DNA from: Prochilodus magdalenae
Taxonomy: Eukaryota; Chordata; Actinopteri; Characiformes; Prochilodontidae
Reading direction: 5' to 3'
Length of the DNA: 64,000 nt
Assembly: GCA_024036415.1 (NCBI GenBank)
Contig: JAMWET010003177.1
Span: 1,407,896-1,471,895 of the forward strand
Shown here: positions 35,160 through 46,167 of the stretch, piece after piece
How positions within the stretch are numbered: the stretch's first letter is position 1
How the letters are laid out: every line of letters begins with the position of its first letter
The notes under the pieces: generated by a model
Told to the model about the DNA's origin: nothing
What the model saw: only the letters and a program-made list of their open reading frames with translations
The model's database searches: none
Program-made: the position numbers and the translations under genes

Positions 35160-35219
<60 letters not shown>
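35160..35219. repeat. (AT)n microsatellite
   Basis: About 58 bp of perfect AT. TA-rich sequence resumes after the inserted MITE (35687-35722). Confidence 0.97.
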
Positions 35220-35221
<2 letters not shown>

Positions 35222-35223
<2 letters not shown>

Positions 35224-35686
35224 GTGAGGGAAATAAGTATTTGAACACCCTGCGACTTTGCAAGTTCTCCCACTTAGAAATCATAGAGGGGTCTGAAATT
35301 TTCATCTTAGGTGCATGTCCACTGTGAGAGACATAATCTAAAAAAAACAAAATCCGGAAATCACTGTGTGGAGGAATGGGCCAAAATCCCTGCTGCATTG
35401 TGTGTGCAAACCTGGTAAAAAAAACTACAGGACCTCTGTAATTGCAAACAAAGGCTACTGTTCCAAATATTAACAGTGATTTTCACAGGTGTTCAAATAC
35501 TTATTTGCAGCAGTAACACACAAATAAATTATTAAAAAATCATACATAGTGATTTCCATGTTTTTTTCAGATTATGTCTCTCACAGTGGACATGCACCTA
35601 AGATGAAAATTTCAGACCCCTCCATGATTTCTAAGTAGGAGAACTTGCAAAGTTGCAGGGTGTTCAAATACTTATTTTCCTCACTG
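35222..35686. mobile_element. Well-preserved Tc1-type MITE (465 bp)
   Basis: Inverted repeats of about 145 bp (starting cagtgagggaaataagtatt and ending ttattttcctcactg) differ at only about five positions plus one small indel. Both ends abut TA dinucleotides, the Tc1/mariner target site, and the element sits inside a TA-rich array. The interior lacks a transposase but contains gtgttcaaatacttatttgc, as in larger fish Tc1 elements with this terminus. It is likely an internally deleted derivative that moved fairly recently. Confidence 0.85.
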
Positions 35687-35722
35687 TATATATACATATA
35701 CACATATACATATATATATATC

Positions 35723-38300
35723 AGAGATGGCACACGTGTATGACCAGTATGACCACATCCTGAGCTTATACAACGCATAAGAACATACTTGAGTGTGTGT
35801 GGTGTCCAGTATATGGAATGCACATCCAGATGAGTAGTTTGGAGTGTAGCTGTTGAGGTCTTTGACTTTCTTTAGCTTCTGTAAGGAAGTAGTAATTGTG
35901 CCCTTCTAACCAAAGGCCAGCCTCGACTGCCTATCCACAAAGCACACACATTTTTTTCAGCTTGTTTTTGCCGCAAACCCATATGTGCTCCTTCCTGGAA
36001 GGGTCAATCGAAAGCATTTTTTTCAGTCTTTGTTTCTAATATTAAGGATAGTAGCGGCTACTGTTAACAGATGCACGCTAGTGCGTTATTCCTGTGGCAT
36101 GCATGCGGATTTTGGGTTTCAGATTGTCTGTCTGTCTGCCTCTTTATTGGGAATGAATGGGATTTGGCTTGATGTTGAGACTGAGATCTCTGAGGAGCTT
36201 ATTTCTTCTCCATATCTATATGAATATCTCACCACAATGAGATCACTACATTCCTTGATCCATTTTTGATAGCGTGTATGTGTGTGTGCGCTCGCACATG
36301 CGTGAGCATAGTCATGCATGCACTTCAATGTGTGTGTGTGTCTTATGGTGCTTTCTGACTGCATTCATCCAATTCCTCCAAGCGTCTCTCTCATCTGTCT
36401 CTCAGGAATGAGTGAGAGAGAGAATTACGAGAGAGACAGAGGGGTAGAAGAAGGAAGACCATCGCACATACGTGTCTATTAGCAGCGGATGTACATTTCC
36501 TCAGTACAATCATGTGTGGAGCACATGCGTGGTGCTCACTCTGATGAGGGGCCAACATAAATTAACCAACTTCCTGTGGACAGCCCTTCTAGGATCTGCA
36601 ACTTCCTGTCGTGAGAGAGAGATCCAAACGCAACTCTGCACCTCGGTTATTTTTAGCCAGGAGTTATTGTTAGAGTCAGGTGCTCTCGCTCACACTCACT
36701 CTCCTTCTCTCACACAGCATGAATGAAGGAGTACTGAGCTGTTTATCTGTTCTGAATGGGAGCGCTGTGTTCAGCCACGTGTGAGAATGTTTTCTCTCTT
36801 GTAGAAGATATTGGAGATAAAGAGAAGTCTTCTTCACAATCTTGAGCTGCCAAAAACTGAAGCATGTAACATGGCACACATCTTATGTAGCGAAACACTG
36901 CTTAAAAAAAAAAAAAAAACTGGCATGTATTCCAACTTGGTCTAAACTAGTACTGGTCTGGTGATCAGCACACCAGGATTCAGAACACATCATCCAGAAT
37001 GCACCAGCTGCCCTTTGCATTGAGTGTAAGAGTGACACGGGGATGCTTGTTTTTTTTTTTTGGACAGTAGGGATTTGTTGGTTGGATTTTCTGGTTGCCA
37101 GTATATTAACTTCCATGTTGCTCACCAGCTTACCAACAACCTAATCACATTATTTGAGCAGCTGCCCTTAACATTGAGTGAACATTTCATAATGATTGGA
37201 CTAATACAATTGTTCCTGAATTGTTTGGAATAAAACCATTTTAAATTCAGATAAATTAAAAGTTAAGACATTTTTTCCAATGTTATAATTTTGGGGATAC
37301 TTGTGTTTTTTGCTGGACAGCAACATTATGCTGGTTTTCCTGGTTCCCAGTGTATTCACTTCCACCTTTGGCCATCATCATGTCCGCATCTCAAACACAA
37401 CATATGCTGATTTTGCTGGTGACCATGCATGGTGGTCTTTGCTAGTTTGTTTTCCAATCATGGTATTCTAGTATTCCAGGTTGTTTTATGCTGCATAGAA
37501 AAAAGACAGCCAGTTCTACACATTTTGCTGAATCATAACTGAAACGAGTAAGCGAAGTAAAATGAAGAGGCGGCGAGTTACCAGGTAAGGAGAGACTTTA
37601 ATGTTTTAACATTGATGTTGTTGGCTGGATATATGTATATGTGTTGCCTGTGTGATGAAGTAGATAGGCCCTGAATGGAGACACAGAAGGAATGTCAGTG
37701 AATGTAACATCTAACATGGCTGATTTCTCTTTTGATGCTTTGAATTCTCTGTTGGTCCACACACATTGTTGTTAGTGCCTCTGTATTCCTAGGGCTTAAG
37801 TAAACAAGCCTTAATATTGGAAAATTAGTTCCTCTTGAAAAGTTGAGTCCATGTTGCCTGTGTCAGAAAAAAAATGTCCTCATACTTGATCACTTCCCAG
37901 CAGCCAAGCAGCAATTTCCCAGCATTCCAGGGCACTTTGTGGTTGGCCAATACGGTTCTGTCCCTCCAGTTAGAACGCCTCCTCTTCCTCAGCGCAGCGG
38001 GGCAGCGAGTGGCCGCTTGGACACATTGCTGCGGTGTGGTGTGTGTGTATGTATGTGTATTTCAGCAAACCTCACCACAGCTTTGGAGCTGTCACCCCAA
38101 CAGCCATTAAGCAACAATAAAGCTGCTCTTCTGTTTCACCCATAATAGCCCCCCAAAGTCCATACTTCAGCACATAGCTGTATGATGAGCTTCTATACTG
38201 GGACGCTGGGTAGCGGAGTTTATAGAAACCCATATGCAGGCTGTCTTCAGTTGCCCACTGACTTAGCTGGACTATGTGCACATCTAAAGTTGGCGGGGAT
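35723..38300. other. Non-coding sequence with small GA/CT and poly-A patches
   Basis: Includes a poly-A run (36903-36919) and a poly-T run (37049-37060), plus several ctggttttcctggtt-like phrases near 37080 and 37330 that may be old repeat remnants. Short ORFs only. Confidence 0.35.
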
Positions 38301-38311
38301 TCTGCATACTG

Positions 38312-38349
38312 ATTGGTCAGGGAGCTGCTGCCCACTCATCCCTATATAA
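38312..38349 (+). promoter_or_regulatory. Inverted CCAAT box and TATA box pair
   Basis: ATTGG (inverted CCAAT) at 38312-38316 is followed 26 bp later by TATATAA (38343-38349). Spacing is slightly short but compatible with a core promoter; initiation would fall near 38375, inside the DR1 cluster. The first downstream frame is only about 22 codons. No exon was recognised. Confidence 0.3.
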
Positions 38350-38363
38350 GTGGATTTTAACGT

Positions 38364-38585
38364 AGGTCAGCCTGCTTGACCTCTGACCTTTGGGCAGGTC
38401 TAGTCCAATGACCCACACACAGACGCAGTGCTATGTGATGCAGCCTTACCCTTCTGGATTTAGAGCAGACCAGTGATGTCTCTAGGAGTCCCTAAGCGTA
38501 TGACCTTTGATCTCTCCGTTTTAGGAATAAGCCCTGATTTACAGTCGCAGTCAGACCCACACAGGCGACCTCTGACTTCTGACCC
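38364..38585. promoter_or_regulatory. Cluster of DR1 nuclear-receptor half-sites
   Basis: A perfect direct repeat TGACCTCTGACCT (38377-38389; AGGTCA spaced by 1 on the other strand) is the DR1 element bound by PPAR/RXR, HNF4 and COUP-TF type receptors. A near-DR1 TGACCTTTGATCT is at 38501-38513. Three half-sites with 7 bp period (CGACCT, TGACTT, TGACCC) span 38566-38585. An opposite-orientation AGGTCA lies at 38364-38369. Function is inferred from motif identity only. Confidence 0.45.
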
Positions 38586-38905
38586 TTCATAAAGAGTGAA
38601 GGGGCCACTCTGGCCAGCTTCAGCCACACAGCTTTTATTTTTATTCCAATGTCTTCTTCAATGTCTTCCGGTACATCGTTATAACAGGATGGCACAGTGT
38701 TATCTATGGAAATAAACAAATTATGGACGCAGTGGCTCCCAATCCTGTTTATAGTCATATTTATAGATAACAGCCTGCCCTGGTGCCAAAAATCACAAAG
38801 TTACATAAGTAACAGTTGCATGTGTTTATTTAATGCCACGACCAGCGCTTTGCAAAAATATATAAAAACTATAATTAATAATTATTGATGATAACAGTAA
38901 TAATG

Positions 38906-38908
<3 letters not shown>

Positions 38909-38974
<66 letters not shown>
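38909..38974. repeat. (AT)n microsatellite
   Basis: About 65 bp of perfect AT. Confidence 0.97.
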
Positions 38975-38977
<3 letters not shown>

Positions 38978-40525
38978 ACAAATAATAACCAAATACTATT
39001 AAATAATACAAAATGAAGTAAGAAAATTAAAAAATGACATTACATTTACATCTTTTTGAACAAAAGCTAAATTTAAAAGACTATTTCAAAGGTTTCCTAA
39101 AATTTTGTTCTGAACTTATTGTCCATGACATTTTCTCCAGACCTCAAATGTCTGTCTTCTACAACATGTATGAAAACGGACAAACGTACAGACTGAATGC
39201 AGGCTGCTACCCAGCATCAAGTGTACAGTACAGACCACTGTCTTAAAAAAGGTGGCCTACCTCTGACTGTATAACACTGTCCTGCAAGACCTAACTAGCT
39301 AGTTCTAATTCACTCAGATCGTTTGTAAATGGACACTGTTTTCAGACTATAAACAAAACAGTACAAGCATTGTTGGAGACTTAGAAGAGGACACAGTGAG
39401 CATACCGCAGTGGGCAAATACTCTTTTACCGAACACGGCAGCAGAGAGAACTGTCACCACCGCTAGCTGATACAAGAACGAAGCCAGCCGGTCACTCCTA
39501 ACCACACAACTCTACTTGACTATGTGTACATTAAAGCTGATGAACTGCTAAGAGAAGCCAATACGTTGTTTTGACAGGCTGCTCTGGGTGAAGACAGACA
39601 TTCAATGGACAACAGACAGATACAGAATCCCCTCTGACACAGTAAGTTTAACACTTCTAGCTATCTTATTTCAAACACATAGATCAGTGTTAGTGTCTTT
39701 TAGTGTTTCTTCTGCATTGCTGGTGGCAGTTCCCGGAGACCCCTGGTTAGCTTTTCTGTAAGTGGGCCAACCGTGACCCACTTGCTACCTGTGTGTTTTA
39801 GTTTTAGTTATGTAATGTGCTTTTGTCCATAAAAATATGATTCTGTTTCTAACAGTATGCCGTCCGAGGACTACAACAGTTTTGTCCAGTGAGCTACATA
39901 CCTATTGACACCAAACATGTCATGGCTGATGGAGTACATTTGGGGTGAGGGTGAAATGTTTGGCTAAATCAGAGACACTGCTCTGGCCTCAGCAGCAGTG
40001 GCAGTGGGGTAGTAGGCTAATGTAGTATAGTGTGGCGCAGTGCTGCGGGGCTGGAGTGCGTATTGTCTGGCAGGAATGGGGAGTTGAGCTGTAAGCCGTA
40101 TTGAGAGAGGCCCATTCTGGCTCAGTCATGCAGCACGCTGTGCCAGGCGGGCAGATGTTGGCACAGGGGAGCAGCGGCGGAAATCTCCCCTTATCAATGC
40201 CAGTCTGCCAGCCTGGGGCCATGCCGCTCAGGCTGCACACACACTCCTGTCCTGCCCTCCCTGCTGCAATACACACACCCTCAGGATCACTAAGCACTCT
40301 CGCTGTGTGCTGTCGTTCTTGAACTCTGCTTACATCCTGTGCGTGCATGTGTTTGTGTGTATGTGTGGAGCGGTGTTAATCTTTCAATAATTACTGTTGG
40401 GTTACAAACAACAGACTCTTATCACATAATTATGTGTTTTAAGGAAGTCCATCAAATAGTGGATGCTACTTAATTTCCCTAAAGTGTTTGTTTTTCCCCC
40501 CAGTGAATGAGGGGCATTACTCATT
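38975..40525. other. Non-coding sequence, nothing recognised
   Basis: 40000-40330 is GC-richer with overlapping frames on both strands (73-119 codons) but no recognisable domain and no clear splice-site pair. Confidence 0.35.
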
Positions 40526-40531
40526 GTGTGT

Positions 40532-40576
<45 letters not shown>
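40526..40576. repeat. (TG)n microsatellite
   Basis: About 50 bp of TG with one interruption. Confidence 0.95.
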
Positions 40577-40577
<1 letters not shown>

Positions 40578-40804
40578 TTTCTTGCAGATGTAAGAGTGAT
40601 GCATCATGTACTTCACCACTAAAAAGAGACTCCACTGAAAGGGAGAAAGGCAGTCAAAGACAGGACCCCCCGCCCCATACACAAACATGCGACATGCACA
40701 CACACACAAAACAAAACACACAGCACATATGAAGAGTTTTATTTTTCCTTTTTTCTCCAGCCTTTCATCACAGTCCCCATATGTAACTAATTCAAAGGAT
40801 CGTC

Positions 40805-41043
40805 TTTGTGCCTCCCACTCTCTCTCTCTCACTCTCTCCTTCTTCTGTCAATCTCTCTCTCCCTCTGTCTATCTCACTTTCCCCCCTCTCTCTGCCTGTC
40901 TCGTCCTTCTTTTCACTCTCTCTCTCTCTCCCTCTGTTCTCTCTGAAGTGGAAAATCTGAAGTAATTGCTTTCTGAATTAAAGACTGAAGTCTGCGAGAA
41001 ATACAAGCCATCATTTTGCTCTCTCTCTCTTTTTCCCTCTCTC

Positions 41044-41083
<40 letters not shown>
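40805..41083. repeat. CT-rich tracts with (CT)n
   Basis: CT-rich 40820-40945 and a purer CT array at 41052-41082. Confidence 0.9.
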
Positions 41084-41086
<3 letters not shown>

Positions 41087-41274
41087 GAGACTGTACATGT
41101 GTGTGTGTTATGTAGGTCTATCTGTAACCGTGCTGTTGTGTTTCTGGTCACACAATAACTCTTCGTGAGCGTGTGTGTGAGATCACGCACTCTCACTCTG
41201 GGGTGTTTAGGTCACTTGTGTGCACACACCCACTAACATTTGAGGCTTAAGAGTTGCCGCTCTGCAGGCCCTTA

Positions 41275-41400
41275 CTTTCAGATAAAAAGCACTGAGCTTG
41301 GCAGACAGCTCACTGTGGAAGACGTAATTGACTGACTTACTCTCGATGTTGTGGAAAGTGCGCAGTGTGAAAGGCTAATCAGATAAGAGGTCATCGGCTT
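41275..41400. promoter_or_regulatory. Candidate regulatory patch with GATA motifs
   Basis: CAGATAAAAAG near 41280 and CAGATAAGAGGTCA near 41381 (a GATA site, AGATAAG, directly followed by a nuclear-receptor half-site AGGTCA) lie in unique, non-repetitive sequence. Two GATA sites about 100 bp apart are only weak evidence for an enhancer. Confidence 0.2.
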
Positions 41401-41699
41401 CAGCTCTGCTAGACTCTGGCCCAGCCCTCTGCAAGCTCACCACTGTCCTGTGTCTGAGGGCATCCTTTGGCCTCCACAATCACTGCCTCATCCCAGGGCT
41501 CAAAAGCAGAAGCCATCCTCCTCTTCTGGTCTGCACTGCAAAGAGGAATGACATGAGAGTACAAGAGAGACTGAAGGACTCATTCTAGATAGAGCATGTG
41601 TCAGTGTAAGAGTACTGGTGGACTGCTGGTGATGTGTTTAACATACCTACACTGAGAAAATACATATGAGAACACAGGTAAGAAGTGATGAAGAATGGT

Positions 41700-42034
41700 C
41701 CAGTATTACAACGTGTGCCAACTAGAGGGTCATTGGCACTAACATGAGCATTTAGCCTGTATGAAACATGTTGTCACCAAAGCCTGCAATGGTGTCGTGC
41801 CAGACATGGAGTGACTTAGAATGGCAGCAGCTCATCTTCAGTAATGAGCCCCACTTTGGTCTTGGTGGAGGCGACCAACGTATCCATGTTAGAGGCCCTG
41901 TGCCAAGGTGAATGGGTTACTGCTTCATACGTTCAGAAGGCCTGGTGTTTCTAATAACCTATATATTCGTTCCTAATAGTGGTGAAATCTGACACCTCCT
42001 TCAGGTTGCAGATATTTTTTTGATGATGAGTCTA
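41700..42034 (+). pseudogene. Tc1-like transposase relic, family T (copy 3)
   Basis: The frame EWQQLIFSNEPHFGLGG then DQRIHVRG (around 41818-41888) aligns with W..VIFSDESRF.L..D.R.RV of Tc1-like transposases. The catalytic aspartate of SDE is replaced by asparagine (SNE). The right terminus tttttttgatgatgagtcta ends at 42034. The N-terminal part and the left terminus are missing. Dead copy. Confidence 0.75.
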
Positions 42035-42604
42035 TGTGAAGTGAAATTGTACTTTTATTAGTTAATTTCTGATTTGCTGTCTGCTTAAGAAGAACCAGAG
42101 AAGAAATAAAAACTGTACTACAGTGAAAAGCATAGCATCATGTTCTAAATGCCCTACATCTCAATAGGGCTAAATCATATTACATCATGTTAGTAGCTGC
42201 TTCATATGTATCTTTAATGTTGTACCATATCATTGGTAATGCATTAAGATGCATCAGCCTTAGTAATAAAGACACACATCCGTAATACAGACTTACAGCT
42301 GACCATGTAATAATGATTAATATTGTATGATATGGAAATACATATTGTCCAGTCCTTACCACAAGCACATATACATACCAACTCATAATAATGATAACAG
42401 GTTACTAACCTTCACACACTCCACAAAGACGATCAAGGTGACCAGGAATCAGGCCAAAATGTCCACCGATTTCCATGACGTACCAGCCGGTTTCAAAGAA
42501 ATTGTGCTGACCTCTTTCAGCTCTCTGATCAATGATGTGCTTTGTACAGACAGCTGAGGTTGCAGTTTCCTCAACTGCTCTGGTTTCCTGAGGCTTCTGT
42601 TTTT
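42035..42604. other. Non-coding sequence, nothing recognised
   Basis: AT-rich with short ORFs only. Confidence 0.35.
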
Positions 42605-42700
42605 CTTTTGAGCGAGCATGGACCATAAAGCCCTAACAACAGCTTAGACCAGCCACAATTACAGCGTACAGCATCCTGGGATGCAGGAAACAACAAAATC
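42605..42700 (+). repeat. Interspersed repeat, family F (copy 1)
   Basis: Shares aactaacaacagctta-type sequence, ccagccacaattaca, catcctg and gcaggaaac with 44335-44430. About 95 bp, same orientation, 1.73 kb apart. Confidence 0.6.
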
Positions 42701-43159
42701 AAGCCAAATCTCTGTAGTGGAGCAGAGGAAGAGAGCCAGAGGAAATATTCAGTTACTCAGAATGTTTGGTTTGTTGGATAGAAGCAGGCAGGATTGGCTG
42801 CAGCTAAACTATTGTCATGAAAATCTACCTTGATTAAAGTAATAGTAGCCAGTCTGCATTAACTGGAGCCCCCACCCCTAAGTATGATTATTCATTGTAC
42901 CAAGTCTTATCTCAGTAATTACAGCCATATTTGCCACAAAACTTTTCAAATCTCAAATGTGATAATCACCAAATCAGTCCCCTAATAAAGTGTTGTTCAT
43001 ACAGTTATGCTGCATTCCCACGTTTGCATTGAAAAGCAAGCCATTCCACACCTTATAGTAGTAGGTGGCTGACAGAGGCAAGAAGACACGCAAACGGATG
43101 ATTATCAGAAGAGCGTTTTAGCAGTATTCATTTGGAAGACATGGATCTGTACTCTTATA

Positions 43160-43290
43160 TTTGATGTATAATACTGAGCTTGTGTGGAATTCAACAATGA
43201 GACCTTTGGGATCTATGGCTCCCAAAAAAAAAAAAACATTCTGTGGTTAATGGCAAAAGTTGGGGAGATGTAACAGAATTTTCTGTTGTG
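43160..43290 (+). repeat. Interspersed repeat, family G (copy 1)
   Basis: Shares tgtataatactg, ggaattcaacaatgaga, tatggctccc and gctgtggtt-like blocks with 53745-53900. Non-coding. Confidence 0.55.
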
Positions 43291-43422
43291 GTTCCATTAT
43301 AAACAATGGTATATCCAGTTTGCCACTGTCCATCTACTGTGAACATGTGAACCCTCATCAGTCTGAATCACTCAATCGACCATCCATCTGTCCACACTTT
43401 GACCACCAATCCATTCTTGTTC

Positions 43423-43746
43423 TAGCTACTGTTGTTGGGTTGGACAAGCTTTACAGAGCCCTGGCAGAGGCCTCTTTCTTCCTGATGAGAACTTTTGTCA
43501 TGTAGTTTAAAATACATTTTGATTGCAGTTTGATTAATTTCAAAGTGTTTTTGTATGTGAAGGGTCACACTCTTTTAATCTGCCTAGTTATGAGTAATTA
43601 GTTACAACAGCATGGTCCACCTTGATTGTTGAATGCATCATTTTAAAATGGAACACCAGTGTTCTGTAAATGACCCTAAATATTGACCAGTTTTGTCATT
43701 TTTGTTACCATTTTGTAAAGCTTGTCCAACCTAGCAACAGTTGCTA
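43423..43746. mobile_element. Mariner-type MITE, 324 bp
   Basis: Near-perfect inverted repeats of about 34 bp: tagctactgttgttgggttg then gacaagctttac on the left, and gtaaagcttgtccaacctag then caacagttgcta on the right. Both ends carry TA, consistent with Tc1/mariner insertion. No ORF. Confidence 0.65.
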
Positions 43747-44334
43747 TGAAAGAACATGTTTGTAGCTGGAGCATGGCTATGTTAATTACGCTGCACAATC
43801 CCTTATGTACAAGGCCAACTCTGCTGGATTACATTTATTGCTAAGCACTGTGATATTTCAGTTAATGGAGAGTGAGACACAAAGAGAATGAGAAAGTGAG
43901 GGAGAGATAGATGCGATACCCGCGACAGCTCAAACACAGCATGTCTCTATTAGAATACTCTTTGAAATCCTATGATCCTATCCTATTAGCTTTGGTGTGA
44001 GTACGACGGGGAAGCAACTGCTATCATCACTTGAACTTTAAAGGAAAGGGGAAGATGATTTAAAACAGGAGAACAGTTATAAAACAGGGGGATGAGAAAT
44101 AAAAATGGAACCCAAAGCCATTGGGTCATTTGGCCTTTCAGAACCTGTAATTGTGCAGGCCGAAGCGGGAAGGTTTTGGGCTATGGAAAGCGTACTGTAT
44201 TTGTGGACAGATTGGTGAGGTTTTCTCTCCATCCAGCTACTCTGTAGATGGTGGGTGAAGGCCACTGGGTCTCTAATCTGAGACGGCTCGCTCTTCTACC
44301 ATGGCCCACAGCTGCTCTCTCCATGCTGCTGTTT
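43747..44334. other. Non-coding sequence, nothing recognised
   Basis: GA-rich near 43870-43910; no other feature. Confidence 0.35.
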
Positions 44335-44430
44335 GCTTGTGTGCTAGCATAGACTATAAAGAACTAACAACAGCTTAGGCCAGCCACAATTACACTGTAC
44401 AACATCCTGAGACGCAGGAAACGGAGGAAT
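44335..44430 (+). repeat. Interspersed repeat, family F (copy 2)
   Basis: See 42605-42700; contains gaactaacaacagcttaggc, cagccacaattacac and acatcctgag. Confidence 0.6.
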
Positions 44431-44454
44431 TCAGCCAATGAAACAAAACAAAAA

Positions 44455-44505
44455 AAAGGTTCTTCAAGGGTTCTTCAGTAAAGGCACTGGTTATATATAG
44501 AACAC
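44455..44505 (+). repeat. hAT-type MITE fragment (ggttcttcaagggttctt family)
   Basis: Contains aggttcttcaagggttcttc, agtaaaggcactggttatat and atagaac. A related start lies at 46176 and decayed pieces at 46545-46600 and 47050-47210. Confidence 0.5.
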
Positions 44506-44984
44506 AAAGAATCATCTTGAATGCCCAAATTCATCTTTGCAGCTTCTTCATTATGAGGGGGAACCTGTTGTAGACCTTTTCTGTTTTGTAATCCTTTAAG
44601 GTTGATACCACATGACTGATTTTACTTTTGTTACAAGTGTAATATCTTAAGGCTGTTGCCGCATTGATTTGACTTGTCAAAAATACAATCTTTGTGCTTA
44701 TTGTTGCCCTGATTAAGCTGCGCTGTGAATTAAAGGGGTCCTGGGGAGGTCCAGGATGTCCTAATTAACCCCTTTGGAACCCCCTTGACTGTCTCAGTCA
44801 AAACTCTGGCTGCATCCCTAAAATTAAACTTGTTATGCTGTCTGTTAGGATAAAATAGATGGTCATATACAGGTCCAGGGAGATGCCATTGTTTAGCTGC
44901 TTTACTAACAGCTGGTGAGCTCCTGTTGTTGATATCCTTAATTAACATAGAGTTGCAGATATGCTCTGTGTCAGCGTGGTGCTG

Positions 44985-45360
44985 TAACAAACAGGTTCAC
45001 CCAGTTGGTCCTTCATAGCCCAGCTACTGTAACTATGCCTGGGATACCTCTAAAAAACTTTACAGTATGCTGTAGCAAATTTGTGAGTCTCAAAGCTTGA
45101 CCTGTTTACCAAGAGTGTGGTGGAAAGAAAAACCAAAGACAAAGGAGGAGAGGAGTAAGATCTTAGTTACTGTGAGGAAGAGCTCATCACTGAATTAGAA
45201 AAGGGCATCTCCAGAGGAAGAACCATTCAACAAAACATTTTACTGCCATTTAAGCATACATCAGCGATGCTACGAGAAGTGAGTTAGCGGTCAGCCAACG
45301 ATAGAGTAGCCAGCCAACATGGGACCCCCTGAATACCGGAGGGCAGTTCACACACTGGAT
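44985..45360 (+). repeat. Interspersed repeat, family D (copy 2)
   Basis: Matches 15430-15850 block by block: catagccca, gggatacctctaaaaaact, aaagacaaaggaggag, and the terminal atgggaccccctgaatacc followed by cacactgg. This copy lacks the TTA array. Confidence 0.6.
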
Positions 45361-46160
45361 TAAGCCAAACAATAATAAGAGACAACAGATAAGAACTCCT
45401 CTACAAATGAACTTGCACCCTTGCTAGAAATAAAAATCGCACTACATCCAACCATACAGAAAACCTCAGGCATCTTTTATATAGTGATGGGAAACGGTGG
45501 GAATCCTGAAATGGATCACCAGAAACATGCTAAATTCAACCAGGTTTTTAAAAAATTGCTCTTTCTATTGTCCTGTTTCCTATGTTATAAGCAATAGAAC
45601 TGAACAATAAAAGCATATAGTGGCCTGTGTGTGAAGGAGAAAGAGAGCAGGAGGTACAAATAGGACTGTGTGTCCAATTTTAGTCTTATCTCTTAGCCCT
45701 GTCACATTAGTGAAAACAGTGAATGAGTGATGCAGTGCTCGGCCGTGTCCCCTTAACAGAGCGAGTGAAAAGAGAGATAGCTTTATTATCGGTTTTCTTG
45801 TGGCTTCAAACTCTGCGTGTGTGTTTGTGTGTCTGTCTATACAGTCCTTGTGCTTGTGTGATAACCCTCTCCAACACTCCAGGGTTAATCCTATTTGGAT
45901 TACCCTGCATCTCTCTCTCTCTCTCTCTCCTTATCTCTCTCTCTCCCTGAGTGTGTTAAATGTGCAGTGGCGACCTACTGAATGGTCACTAACCATGCGG
46001 GACAGCACTTTCTTAACTCAGACAGAGTAAGTGCCCTTTCAAATAAAGTGCACTGACCTTAGAACTGCTAAAGCCTCGTCCTGCTACACAAACACACACA
46101 GGCCATCTGGAGATTTCATTGGGGTTTTAGGGTTCCCTCTGTCGTCACTGTCTTTTTGCA
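45361..46160. other. Non-coding sequence with a small CT array
   Basis: A CT tract lies at 45909-45946. Short ORFs only. Confidence 0.35.
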
Positions 46161-46167
46161 TGCACCC

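Noticed and set aside
40101..40348. Overlapping frames on both strands in a GC-richer patch
   Set aside because: No conserved motif, no clear acceptor/donor pair; composition alone does not support coding.
44730..44990. 86-codon minus-strand frame with plausible amino-acid composition
   Set aside because: No motif recognised, no splice sites assessed as convincing, and it lies beside a repeat copy; frames of this length occur many times by chance in 64 kb.
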